Shown one piece after another: positions 1 through 11,957 of a DNA stretch of 64,000 nucleotides; the stretch's first letter is position 1; every line of letters starts with the position of its first letter. A model generated the notes under the pieces. That model ran no database searches and was not told the origin of the DNA. It saw nothing but the letters and a program-made list of their open reading frames with translations. Source of the DNA: Hydractinia symbiolongicarpus (Eukaryota; Cnidaria; Hydrozoa; Anthoathecata; Hydractiniidae); NCBI RefSeq assembly GCF_029227915.1, contig NC_079885.1, positions 7,936,001 to 8,000,000 on the forward strand. The letters are read 5' to 3'. The translations under genes and the position numbers were made by a program.

Positions 1-1178
1 TCCTGAAACTGTCCTGGAAAGTGATCATGTTAAGAGAAGTATTTGCAACTCCAATTATGTAAATCTCTTTACAAAGTAGTACTAGTTAAAATCTTTAAGC
101 TAGAGGTTTCTTAAACTTCTTTATTTTACATCATTAAGCATAATTTTTAATTAATTTTTCATGTTTTCCATAATCTATGAATGCAATGTTGTTAAGGTTT
201 TAGTATTTAGAGACTGATATCTTTTAAGGAAGCTTCGAGAACTTTCTTTTTTAGCTTGTTTTATTAAGAAAAAATTTAAATTTTATTTTGAGTCTAAGTT
301 TTTCTTAAAAATAACAAAGCGTTTAAATTTTGTTGAGATTAATGAAAGGTCTGTTTGGCTTCTTGTGGTCCACAAATACTCTAGATTGCATTTATGCATC
401 TCAAAGAATTGCTTGTATTCCCAGAGGTTTTATTTGGCTTGTGATTTTTAAGGTTAGCAATTTCTGCCGGAATAGTCCTGGAATATCAAAAAAAATGTCC
501 TGGAATGTCCTGCAATTTAGATTTTAATTTTCTGTGGTCACCATGCCTCAATGAGTTAGAAATTAATTTAACAACAAACTTGCCTTAATATGAGGAGCCT
601 TTAATCCAGGATATTTATCTTTTTTGTTGGACAATTTACCCATTAGGACGAAAAGGCTGGCTGAAGGGCTGTAAAGCTTTGAAGAATTTAACAACTTTTT
701 AGATTTTGTTTCACAATTATTCAAAAGCTTTTCTTGATTCCTAGAATTTCTGGAATGGGTGCCCATTTAGTCCTGGAATCGCAAACGGCTTTGTCTGGGA
801 TAAAATATTGTCCAATTTATTTTTTAGTTTTCTGTGGTTACTTAGGCATATTACCCTCGATTTACTCTTTTCCCAGCTAGTTCCCAATAATTTGTTTCTA
901 AAACAAAAAAAAAGCAAATGATTAAACAATATTTTAACCACATAGTAATCCTGGAATCTAAAGCTGGTCATTAGACCCAAATCAGGAATTTCAAAGGATC
1001 CCCTCCTCAGGACGTACCTAAGAAGAAAATGATTTCATGATTTCAATTAATTCTGAGAGTTATGTTTTAACCATTTAAGAAGATTCATTTTAGTTCTCAG
1101 AAAGTATTCAAAGCAGAAAAAATACTATGCCTACAGAAAAAAATATAGCTAGTTCTATGTTTTGTGATTACACTTTAG
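1..1178. other. 5' intron of SmD1 gene or upstream DNA, no coding exon found
   Basis: This stretch precedes the first recognisable SmD1 exon and should hold at least part of intron 1. I looked for the short first exon that would encode the conserved start MKLVR followed by a donor site and did not find it, so it is probably left of the window. The phrase GTCCTGGAAT recurs (about 11, 475, 497, 769) together with copies of TTTTCTGTGGT (about 530 and 828), which suggests degenerate duplicated repeat material. No open frame here looks coding. Confidence 0.5.
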
Positions 1179-2709
1179 GTTTTTGATGAAACTCAGTCAT
1201 GAGACTGTTACCATTGAACTGAAGAATGGAACAATCTGTCATGGAACAATTACTGGTAAAACTTATTATTTTTATCGTTTATATATTCAGTTAGGTTTGA
1301 TTAAATAAAGCTGAAAGAGCATTATATAGATTATTTTATTGGTTTAAACACTGTTATTTTTATTGCAGGCTATAACTTGGTATAACCTGAAAAAAAGCTT
1401 TTTTCTGTGTGTTTAGCACAGTTTGTTACTGTAGCTAAGATTCCATATTTTAAACGAGTATTATGAAACTGATGCCCTCAAAACTTACTCTTTTTTATTT
1501 ATTATACTAATTATTATCCAAAACTTGCAGTATTGCACGCAAAATGCGTTAACCCTATTTGGTCCGGGAGGGGGATTCTGCCCCCCCCTGACGGTTTTTT
1601 TTAATAACTCCTGATTGCTTTCTTATATGGCTATGATACTTACTGAGTTTCAACATTTATCTATTAGACACCTGCATGCTAAATTTTTAGGTCCCATACC
1701 TTTCAGAGGCTTTGATATTGGCCATTACTCGAAACTACCCCTAAAATCTATATGAAATCCTTATAATGGGGAAAATATAATAACTCCTGTTAGGATTATC
1801 CTTAGAACTTGAAACTTGCAACACAACTTTGTTTCATCAAGAAGAATCATTTTGAATAATTTTGACACGTGACTATTCCGATTTCCCGATTTTGTCGGAT
1901 TTCACCCAAAAATCGGAAAAAACTTTTTTTCGGGCAATTTTTGGCAATTTTTTATTCGATCCATGTAAAAACTGGAAGATATGTTAAAAAAATTTTATTT
2001 AGCTTTCAGAAACTTCAAACAGTATGTAAAAATTCGCTCTAGAACAAAAGTAATTATATTTTAAGCAGATAGTGGCATTTTTAACAATTTTCAAGCTTCT
2101 GATGACGTCACAGAAAATGTGCTGACGCAAAAATTTATTGCCGCCATTTTGTTTCTTTTATGACGTACTATAAGTGTGCCAAGTTAGATTCAATTTGAAC
2201 AATCCTATAAAAAGTTATTGAGGGGGGGGGGGCGGAATCCCCCCCCCTCTCCCGTCATAGTATGTTCGAAAAACCCCGGACCGAATAGGGTTAACGTATT
2301 TTAACCGCACATTGTTAGCATTTCAGTTGTTAGGTTTGCACTCTTCAATAAACAACATGCATTTAAAAACATGTATAGAGTTTAAAATAAGATAATAATT
2401 TTTGCTCATTGTTTAGGTGTGGACATGAGTATGAATACGCACTTAAAAGCTGTCAAAATGACACTAAAAGGAAAGGACCCCGTCCAACTCGAAACGCTTA
2501 GTATACGTGGCAACAATATCCGCTATTTCATTCTTCCTGAAAGTTTGCCGCTCGATACACTTCTGGTAGATGATGAACCTAAAGCAAAAGCTCGAAGTGA
2601 TCGTGCAGGTGGGTTACGCGGTAGAGGACGAGGAGGACCACGTGGTCGTGGTAGAGGACGAGGAAGAGGCGGCCCTCGCGGTAGAGGTGGCCCACCAGGA
2701 AGAAGATAA
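1179..2709 (+). CDS. snrpd1: small nuclear ribonucleoprotein SmD1, 5' partial
   Basis: SmD1 is a core Sm protein that joins the heptameric ring on spliceosomal U snRNAs. Exons seen are 1179-1255 and 2417-2709, joined in phase 1. Exon 2 reads [17 protein letters not shown], the Sm1 motif; exon 3 reads [18 protein letters not shown], then [20 protein letters not shown], the Sm2 motif, then LDTLLVD. The C-terminal tail is an Arg-Gly run with RGRG and GGPRGRG units, the type of tail that is symmetrically dimethylated and bound by SMN in the family. The stop is TAA at 2707-2709. Only the first five or so residues (expected MKLVR) are missing because exon 1 is not in the window; the acceptor at 1177-1178 leaves the last base of the Arg codon. 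A variant poly(A) signal ATTAAA is at 2791. The 1.16 kb intron carries a MITE. Identity is secure from near full-length match to the family. Confidence 0.96.
1553..2290. mobile_element. piggyBac-like MITE (738 bp, TTAA target duplication)
   Basis: The element lies in the last intron of the SmD1 gene. Its ends are inverted copies of CCCTATTYGGTCCGGG, and each end is flanked by TTAA (1549-1552 and 2291-2294). A CCC start next to a TTAA duplication is the hallmark of piggyBac transposons. Just inside each end is a G/C-rich palindrome (GGGGGATTCTGCCCCC on the left, its counterpart near 2220-2250 on the right). No transposase frame is present, so it is non-autonomous. The two ends differ by one base (T/C), which suggests moderate age. 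Confidence 0.8.
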
Positions 2710-5700
2710 GTTGGGAAACATTTTTCTACTGTAAATATGTAGCATAAACTGAAAGCTGGTGATACATCGTCATGGTAGAAGAAGCAAGACATTAAAAAAA
2801 TAGCTGTAAACTTTCTCTTCTGAAAAAGAATTTTCGTAAATATAAATTTTATGTATTTCCTTGTGATTAATTTGCGAACGGGTGATAACAAAATGTTTTT
2901 AAAAGTTGTCATACTTATTCAGAGCGTGTCCACTCCGCCATGAATTTCAAAAATATCAGGAAAACGTCAGAATAGGATTTTGGATTCAAATGGCCAATCA
3001 GAACGACTTTTCCAAATTATGACAAAGCTTATATGCAAAAACTGTTCAATTTTTTTACAGTCTGTTCTGATACATGTTTTTTTCTTATTAGCATTGAATT
3101 TTTGAAATCAGGCACGGGTATGCTTAGCATTAATTACAGAAGATGCTCACATTATGCTAGGAATATGCTTATTTCCGTTACCGTGTCAAACCCAATAACC
3201 AAAATAAAGAACAAAGATTCAAATATGTTAAACTATGCAGCGAAACAAGGGCTCACATTTATGCTTGCAATATGCTTATTTTTTCACTAACCCTGTGCCT
3301 AAAAATGCTTATAAACGTTATGCTTATAAAAAAAACATGGAGGTTTTGTCATTAGGCTTGTTAAATTTTCACATAGCATTTAAGTGTGTTTATTCAGACA
3401 TAAAAATTAGGACGTGTTTACATTTAGGGGTTTGGGAACGTTCACCCAATGCTTTTTAAATGAAAAGTTACTGATGCTCTAACTAAGAATACTAGCTCTT
3501 TTGTTATTGTACTAGTTATGTACCCTCTACTCTGACCATGTTCACATCTTGGTTGACAGATATCATTCCGGAATGTAATGTGTACAGGCAAACTAGAACT
3601 GACTCAAATGTGTACAGGCAAATTAGAACTGACTTAAAAGTGAATCGCCTAATACATCAAGTGAGAACTTGAGCTTTTATTTTTGTTCGCAGGATACTGT
3701 TGCAGTATCAGAGCAAAAGCATTTCACTTTTTGCATTAAAACGGACGCGTTCCATACCGAACAGGCTCACCTTTGTGTGGACAGACACCCTATCTGCAAC
3801 GTGTGAATAGGGCATCAGTAGGGTGCGCTAAACCGATGCGCGATGCTGAAAATGATAACAGTTTATTTACTTTTTCCAAAATTTAATGAACCCAGATTAA
3901 CATAAATATTAAAACTCTCACCTTTCCCTTACACGAGTTGCAAAATTGCCTTCGCTTATAACTTTGTTGTTTGCATGCTTGAAATAACGTACTTAATTAA
4001 TGTTAATAAGTACATCTGTGAGGGTCGATAAATTTAAGTCAGTATTTGAAAGTCGACAAAAACTGAGTCCATTTATGAACATTGACAAATCTTAACTTCA
4101 ATGTATACACCAGCCTGTACCAACAAATATTGAAGCAGATAGATAAGTTTCTTAATGTACCACTAGATCAGCTAAAAAAACATTCACTGTTCTATTAATA
4201 TCATCATAGAATAAAGTTCTTTAAGAAAAATGCAAAGTTATGTTAGATACAACCGACATGAAACAAATAATTTGGTTTGAAACACCTGTGATACCTCAGA
4301 TCTCACCCACTAACAGGATAACACGATATATTGCAACTAACATGTCATCATGTACAGTGGAAAGAAATACTGTTGACATGAATGGTACTGCGCTTTTGTA
4401 TCATACAAGCAATATCTAAACGACATTTTGTTTGACTTTTTTAAGTGAAAACAAGCAAGGGGACTTTTTACATTACATAGAATAATCTAAACAAAATTCA
4501 TTTTCCCATTACATATATTTTCATGTATGCTTGTAAAAAAACTTTCTCTTAAAGATAATTAACTCCTATATATACGGTGGTGTGGCACTCAAGGGCTAAA
4601 ATATGCTGATATCAGCAGCAAAAATCTGAAAATCATAAGGCAGAACCACATTTTTTCAAAATTACCCAGGGTTCCTCGACGTTGTCCATCATATTGGCCA
4701 GCGCTGAAACTTATGAACGAGATGCGGTTGGAAGCCAAGGAAGTCTTAATTAATTTTTTTTTTTTCATTGGATTTACAAGAATTTGAGGTACCCCATAAT
4801 GACAAGTAAAGAACAGGAACGCCTGTTGATGAAAGATGATCACATCTGGATAATATTTATTTTGTGATTTTAAGCTACCATGTCAGCACTCCAGGGGCAC
4901 ATTTGTCATTAAACAATGAAGTAATAAAGTACAAAAGCTGAATATGTTATTTTATGTAGCTACCTACACAAAAGATTTTTCTAGGTATTCTGTCATTTTA
5001 AAGTGAACAGTCAAGACTTGAGTATATAGCTAGTTAGGTATGTAAGGCATTGCATGTTGGTTAAATATGTTGTCACAACAGAAGAAAAAATCTCAGGATT
5101 TTGTACAGATTTATTCAATTCAAGTTACTATCGTTGCAGTCAAGAAAATTTGTTGTCATGAACGAAGTAAGTCCATCTTGATCTATGCCCTTCAGTTTGT
5201 TTGTTTGTGTATTTGTTTGTTTGTTTAAAATGTGAAAAAGTGAACACACTAACAATGCATCATGAAAGCAGTTCCCCTGAGACGATTATTAAGTGGTAAG
5301 ACCTACAATCAGTGGCCAATCATTTAGTACAACAGCTTTTTGTAAGCACTTTTCAAAGTGGGGAAAAACCATCAACCTCGCAGTCGGCATGCTTTAAAAG
5401 TTGAAATTCTTTATATGCGTTTAAAACACGCTAGCCGCACTTACTAAGGAAGTGCTAAAAGCAGCCACAATTAGCAGAGCTCAAGAGTTTAGATATAAAA
5501 AAATAACCCTAATGTATGAAGTCCGCTGTGAACATAAACAAGTTCAAACTGTGAAATCTAATATAGAAATAGCCGAGATTATCACTTGTGGCGACAAACT
5601 TCAAAATTTGCAAAATTTGAAACATGAAGTTAAAACCGCTAACCACAAATACACCGGTTTTATAGCAAATGATATTATAATCGATAACCAACTGCTTTAT

Positions 5701-6653
5701 TGCAGAAAACTACCTGGCTTATTGTAGAAAACCGACTGGTAGTCTTGAAGAAGAGTGTTTCTTTCCAGTAGGAAAAGTCATAAGTTTAATCCCTTGCTAA
5801 GGCATGACTATAAAATTGTTAGATAACACAAAAGATAAGATACATTTCACTGTCACTGTCACTATGATGCACAAATTTCAATATATATTAAAAATGTAGA
5901 TCTAATTACCAATGTGTGTAGGAAACACTGATTTCGCTAAAATTTGAGTAGCCTTAATATGTGGCTATTTAAAACTGACAATTTGTTAAAAAAAACACCG
6001 AGAATATACCGAAAATAAAAACAATGTTATAATGCATCAAGACACATTGACAACAAAGGTTAGGGACGACTTTTAACCGTGCAGAAAAAGTTAAGCAAGA
6101 AATTGAGAGACTGTAAAATTTTGAATGGGAATGACGTCGTAGGAGATTATCTAGTTCAGCGGTTGCTGTGCATACACAGCTTCCATAGCTCAATTAAAAG
6201 TTTAAATGCGTTGCAACTCCCTTCGCAAGTCTTTGATAACAGTTTGAATTGGGAAAATCTGGATTTCAGGCATTTTCTCACTATCAAATATTGCAAAACA
6301 TTAGGATATGTTTAATGGATCTTTTTAAGACCACATCAGCTCCGCTAGATTTAACAAATATTGAATGTATTTATCTGGTGCAATATGTATATAATTTATT
6401 TAAGCAAATACTAAGGAAATATTAAAAGACAAACATTTGCACCATTGAGTCGAAGTTACTTAATCAAAATGAACATCTCCTTAAAGCAATCCGCAATCTT
6501 AAGTACCTAAAGGTAGCTAAATTTTTAACTCAAACTCTATTCGATAACAGTCCATTTATTTATTTTGTACAAATCTCCTTTTTGTTTTCACTCAACTAGT
6601 CTATCTCCTATGCCAACTTCTTTTCTGATTCAGTTCTTTTTTGCATTGTGCAG
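2710..6653. other. 3' UTR of SmD1 and intergenic DNA, no gene recognised
   Basis: About 3.9 kb without a supported gene. The first 100 bases are probably the SmD1 3' UTR. Several open frames of 60-90 codons occur, but none has splice-site context, composition or similarity that I recognise. Because the kinase gene downstream needs at least one more 5' exon ending in phase 1, its start probably lies somewhere in the right half of this stretch; I could not identify it. Confidence 0.5.
3577..3634. repeat. two-copy tandem duplication, 30-base period
   Basis: The phrase AATGTGTACAGGCAAAY followed by TAGAACTGACT occurs at 3577-3604 and again at 3607-3634 with one mismatch. It is a recent local duplication with no evident function. 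Confidence 0.8.
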
Positions 6654-9149
6654 CTAAGTCTTTTTTCCAAGAGCAAGAAAAGAGACAGAAGAGGAACAGT
6701 ATTTCATCAGATGGAAAAATGATGGTGGGTTTTCACCAATAATTTCGACAGTTTTTATTGCTTTAGCTTTAAGTTCTCTGGAAGCAAAGTCAAAAAATGT
6801 ATTTTCTTAGAAAATCATATCTCTGTACATAAATTCATATAAAAAAGCATTATCTTCATTTTTTTACCGTGCTTATGGGTATAAGTCTCAGTTCAAAAAT
6901 CTCTAACTATTTAATGACATCAAATATATATGACGTCAAATATAAAAAGTCCTCTTTCAAAAAAAAGTCTTTTTGCGAAGAGTCGTATTTTTGGCGTTTT
7001 TTAAAACAGGTATTTAACTAAATGGTCAATGACAGTTAAAAGTCAGATATATCTAAACATTGTTGTAATACAGACTTTCGAAGTATTTTTAAAATCTATT
7101 TTCAGTCAAAGATGTATTCTTTGTGGAATTCACTACAGTTAGTAGACATCAAATATGCGTTCTCAATGCATCAACCTTCTCGTTCTTGGATCGACAAAAT
7201 GGTACGTTTTTTTTTCATGTTTTTCTAGCTTGTAGATTTTAAAATGCTCAGTAATACAAAATAAATTGTTCTATGTTTCTTGCCTGTTGTCAGGGTAAGA
7301 AAGTCCAATGACAAACAGAGTTGGACTGGAGTTAAGTACAAACGTTTAGGTGACAAGCAGTTATAGATTTATATATTTCTTCTTCTTTAAAGCATGATTC
7401 AGGAACATATTCATATTTCAACAACAGCATTAAATTGAGCATCGTTGCAGCAAGATCCCCTGCCACTGACAGCTTGTCATCACTTCAAGTTCAGTTTAAC
7501 AGCAGCTTTGTCAGCTTGGGAAGTATTGTCAGCTTAGAAAGTCTATTGCATACTAAGAGTTGTATTTTGACTCAAAGTGTAGCTCCATCAAATTCACCAA
7601 AAGAACTGGTTATCCCTGAGTTGACATCTGATATGACTAATGCTCGTTTTGATGCAGCATTCAAAGTTATGCAGTATTTAGGAGGAGGAGCATTTGGTCG
7701 TGTCTTTAAAGCTGAAGTCAAAGAGACTAAAGAAGAAGTGGTCATCAAATTCTTAAAGCGCGAGACTGCAGAACTCCCTGATGAAGTCAAATTCATGCGA
7801 CAACTTTGCCATCCAAATATTGTCGAGGTAATAAACATATGCACAGATTGAACAGGATTTAGGAACAGGGCACTGAGAATTATAAGAATCTAGGGTGGAT
7901 TTTTAAAAAACATTTCACGCTGCAGCAATGAAGATGCTGTTTATGGTGCAATTATAGGAAAGAAAATAAGATTGTACAGAACAAGAACTATTAATCTTAT
8001 GTTGCGTTACTTGTTTAGTATCGATGTGTTTCAGCAAATATGGAATATGTGCAAATTGTTATGAGTTGTCATGGACAAAAGTCAGCATCATTTGAAGCAT
8101 ACAGATCTTGTTTGTTCTCATTCAGTGAAACTATGTTGATGTTCTTTGCCCGACAGGTTTGTTTACATTTTGTTACCTTTTTAAGTAAAATTGGACCTAA
8201 TCTTACTCGAAAGATTAAAATCTAATAGACTAAGAAGTTAACTCTCTGATGACGCATCACGGAATGTCTGAGCAAAAGTCACCTCACATTTAGACTGCAA
8301 ACACTCCTAAGGACTATGTCGCATAAAACGTGCTCCGGATTTTCTAAAAATAGGATAACTTAAAATAATCCCAACAGTACCAACATTAGCCTTGTTGATC
8401 TTGTCTTCTTTCGGAAAGCTAATTATATATTGACCAGGAAAAGGGTGGTTACAAAAACAATTGCGTTATCTGGGGGTTAAATCTAAACAATAATGATGCT
8501 TAATTTTTTTTCTTATTTAGTTTTTAGCCGGAATCAACTACATCCACCGTAAAGGAGTTGCGCATATGGATTTGAAGGAAGCTAATGTCATTATTAATAA
8601 CAAACTTCAAATTAAGATAATTGATTTCGGATTATCCATTCAAGCCTTAGACCCTGGCTTCCATCGTCCCAAATATGACTCTTTCGGCACCTCATTGTAC
8701 ATGTCCCCCGAGTTGCATTTCTGATGTGGATATTACGGAAGAGAAGCAGATATGTGGGCGTTTGGTGTATTGTTATATCGTACGTTTACAGGTTTATTTC
8801 CATTTAAGCTGAACGGAAGAGGTTGCTTGATTCCACCAAATCGATATCGATGCCGGCCAATTAGAAGACCATGCAGCTGTGGTAAGCAGCTTAATCTATG
8901 ATATATCCAGGCTTTTGCCTTAAGGTTGTTGTATTTATTAATTCCACCAATCATTTATCATCTGTGCCTTTTTACGGTCTGATCAATTTATTTATTTTCA
9001 TAGGTTTAAAGAACTTCTTCTGGCAGCTATTTAATCCACATGGCGGCAGAAGAATATCAGCTGCTCAAGCCATACGTCATTATTGGCTAGGGCGAAGTAG
9101 ACTTACCAACATCAAAGAGGAATATTACCATCCATTCCTCTTGATGTAA
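6654..9149 (+). CDS. protein kinase domain gene with in-frame TGA, 5' partial
   Basis: Exons, with phases that agree at every junction: 6654-6724, 7106-7201, 7393-7827, 8019-8156, 8521-8881 and 9004-9149 (stop TAA). A Ser-rich region precedes the kinase domain. Visible kinase motifs in order: Gly loop LGGGAFGRVF, beta-3 Lys in VIKFLK, helix-C Glu in PDEVKFM, catalytic loop HMDLKEANV (Arg of HRD is Met, catalytic Asp kept), DFG, SPE in place of APE, DMWAFGVLLY, and a C-lobe Arg in GRRISAAQAI. The expected role is Ser/Thr phosphorylation; the subfamily is not clear to me. In exon 5 a TGA at 8722-8724 interrupts the frame between SPE and DMW. The frame continues correctly on both sides, so it is either a young nonsense mutation, a sequence error, or a recoded codon. 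Sequence before the ATG at 7112 in exon 2 is also open, so at least one exon further upstream is expected. Confidence 0.72.
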
Positions 9150-9390
9150 AGTGAAAATACTTGTGATGGTGGTGGAGGAGGAGGGTAGGTGAAGGTAAAA
9201 GAGAAGGATAAAGAAGAAGGAGTGAGGTATTCCTCTTGATGTAAAGTAGGAACACTTCTGGTGGGGGAGGAGGCGAGGTGAAGTTAAAGCAGAAGGAGGA
9301 AGGGGTGTGGTACTTCTCTTGATGAAAAGTAGAAACATTGTGGTGGTGGAGGAGGCAAGGTGAAGTCAAAGAAGAAGGAGGAAGGGGTAG
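9135..9390 (+). repeat. three-copy minisatellite, 84-95-base period
   Basis: Each unit starts with TTCYTCTTGATGWAAAGT (about 9135, 9230 and 9314) and continues into a G-rich part, GTGGTGGAGGAGGMRRGGTGAAG. The first unit begins inside the last codons of the kinase gene, so the stop codon context is part of the repeat. Alternative frames through it give low-complexity Pro/Leu peptides on the minus strand; I regard these as artefacts. Confidence 0.85.
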
Positions 9391-11140
9391 ACAGCACAAT
9401 ATTCGCAACCAAATTGAAAGAGGGTTACTAAGTAGGTTACTGAGGCGAATTTAAGTTGATTGCAGTCCTTGAAATTCTCGAACAGCTGAGTGAGGAATAC
9501 ATTCACTTGAGAGAATATACAGAGCAGCACGATCTACATATCACTAACCTGGAAGGAGACAACGTAATTAATACAACAAATATGTTTAGGAAAAGGTACT
9601 GTGTGTTGTGATTCATAATTTATGTGGTTAGTCTTACTGGTTTCAAGGGATAGACCCTATCAATTGTTTCTACGAGAGACCATAGTTTTTAAAGCTCTCA
9701 TTTGTACTACAGAAATCTCTGCCCAACTCTGCCCAACTAGAAAACGGCCTTATGAGGTGATCGAAACCAAGACCACAACTTTCCGTTGGATAACTTTTTT
9801 TATTCATCGTTTTTTCACTTAAAGTTATAACAGTTACAATACTTTTTTTAGAAGTAAAAAGAAGAAACAAAAAAGTATAAAGGTTCAGTCTACCAGTATA
9901 GCTTCATTACACTTGTCTATTTGGACAGGTTTGACCTTCCCCAAGTCACTCCAGAACAGTTGTATTTATAAAAATCTAAGGTATATTTTCTTAACTTTAT
10001 TTTCCGTGTTTCTCACTGCATCAATGATATGTATTGTTAATAGCTACAGTTAATATTGTTTTGGTAAAATACGGAAGAACTAACCGGAGGACCAGGCTTC
10101 GAAACGAACAACGACGTGTTGAAAGAAAGCATATAACACAACAAAAGCGAAAGGAAGCTTGGTTGTTTTAACAAGAGCTCGTTTACGCCGAAAACTTTCG
10201 TCATCTTGTTGTTGCCGGCATTTGAGACATAACTTGTCATCATATTTACAGGGAAATGACAGATGTGGCTAAGCACCCCATTTTTATCTAAAATTAATTC
10301 AAAGTTTATTAAAGACGGGCGTTAAATTAGGCATTTGTGAGATACGTATGTGGATGTGTTAATAAATGACGCCCTATATGGAAATTTGTTTTTGTGAAGG
10401 TTCGCTTCCATATTTGTTTGTATTTTCCGCTATAGCGCAAAAAGTTCACGAGTAGCGGAAAATGCAATTAAATGGAATCGCAACCTTGTTCACAGGGTAT
10501 TTTATCAGGTGTCAGAACAACAAAAAAGGTTATTGACATCACTATCGACCTGTTTAAAAATTTATCATAACACAAGATTTGGTAGAATTCTGCATCATGC
10601 ACGACAACGTCGCCACCAACCACAAAATTCTCAAATGAAGATGTGTAAAACTTTACCAAAGTCCAAATTATCATAAAAATACAGCGGAACGGTACAGTGG
10701 ATGGTGAACTTTCAGAATGAATGCCTCTGTTTCACAGTACCTTTATTATGCGTATTATGATCAAATTTGCATTATTATTAAATCCTTCCAAATGCTGATA
10801 TAAAGTACAACCATCAATCTTACTGTGATACCTGACATTAATAAAATTCGCGATTTCGCATATGTTGTGAACAATATCTTAAAGCTAATACCAATACCAT
10901 GACCATTTCAGTTTTTGTGAGAGCAACGTTGTATCAACGATGTCATTTGGAAAATTTGCTACTGGTTATATAAAGGCAGACATGTGCTCCAAATATTAAC
11001 AATTTGTTAAAAGAAGCAGAATTATTCGGCGTTTTGTTTTTACAGTATTTTTAAAACAACAAGTTATCACGTAAATATTGTATTTGGAAAGATCAAGAAA
11101 AAAATTGAAAAGTTATTTTGTTGTTGTGTTCCTTTAACTA
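9391..11140. other. intergenic DNA, no gene recognised
   Basis: About 1.75 kb after the kinase gene. I see no convincing exon. The only structured part is an imperfect inverted repeat at 10406-10477, listed separately. Confidence 0.5.
10406..10477. repeat. imperfect inverted repeat around TTTTCCGCTA / TAGCGGAAAA
   Basis: The left arm begins TTCCATATTTG and ends TATTTTCCGCTA; the right arm is TAGCGGAAAATGC and ends AAATGGAA. The arms pair with a few mismatches around a central loop. It may be a solitary hairpin element or the remnant of a short MITE. Confidence 0.55.
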
Positions 11141-11723
11141 CCTTATTACACGAAAATAACTAGTCTACTAATTAACGCGAATTTCAAAATTTCGCGTTAA
11201 TTAAAACCATGTTAATTTTATACCTACATAAATTTCTCCTCCGTTAATTAATGGTTTGCGTTAAAAAAAACGTATGTATATTTCAACGCATCTTATTTTT
11301 TATATGTACCTTTTGCAAAATGCCTTTCAATAGTATAATGATATGATTTCTAGATCTTCTTTTTAATCTAGAAAGCGTTCAACAAATAATAAAACGGATA
11401 GTGGAGTGTTCTTTCTTATTTCTAACAAATTAACAAAAGTCCTTACAAGCGATTTTTTAAAGATATCAAGCTAAAAATTCCATATCTTTAATATCATCTT
11501 CTTCTTCATCGTCATCCTTGTCTTTTTCGATCCCTAACATTTCCAAGATTTTTTAGAGTCATCTACATATTCCCCAGACAGCGGGTACTCAACATCTTTC
11601 ACTTTTTAAATTTGCGTTGATTACCATACACTTAAATACTAAAATTTATAAATTCGCGTTAATTTCATGTATCATAAATAATCCCGCTTCATTAAGTTGA
11701 CTACTTATTTTCATGTAATAAGG
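11141..11723. mobile_element. MITE with TA target duplication (583 bp)
   Basis: The ends are inverted copies of CCTTATTACAYGAAAATAA, followed by a related ASTAGTC. TA flanks both sides (11139-11140 and 11724-11725). A TA duplication is typical of the Tc1/mariner superfamily, though the terminal sequence alone does not prove that family. Inside, ATTAACGCGAAT and its complement recur (about 11173, 11193 and 11652), including a tight hairpin near 11171-11205. No transposase frame is present. Confidence 0.65.
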
Positions 11724-11957
11724 TATACAAATTAGCCAACGCCAAAATGCCTTCCACTCAGCTAGGAAACTTAAGCCTGGTCCCCATTATCTTAGCCAGT
11801 ATTTACCGCTAACACTACTGCAATACTCATAGATCCTAAATAAACTAGTGCATAATCCGAAATTTGTTTTTACTTGCGACATTTATAGGTTATAACTAAA
11901 ACTTAAAGAACATAGTTGTAAAAGATTCTATAGTCTCTTACATGTCCTTGAACCTTA

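Noticed and set aside
5452-5727. 91-codon open frame
   Set aside because: No recognised motif, an alternative start only, and no flanking splice pattern; it could be chance in AT-rich DNA, though a missing 5' exon of the kinase gene in this area cannot be excluded.
8231-8263. Possible hammerhead ribozyme core (CTGATGA ... GGAATGTC)
   Set aside because: The required GAAA box and a proper stem II are missing, so the match to the catalytic core is only superficial.
9087-9408. Minus-strand Pro/Leu-rich open frames
   Set aside because: They come from the G-rich minisatellite after the kinase stop codon.
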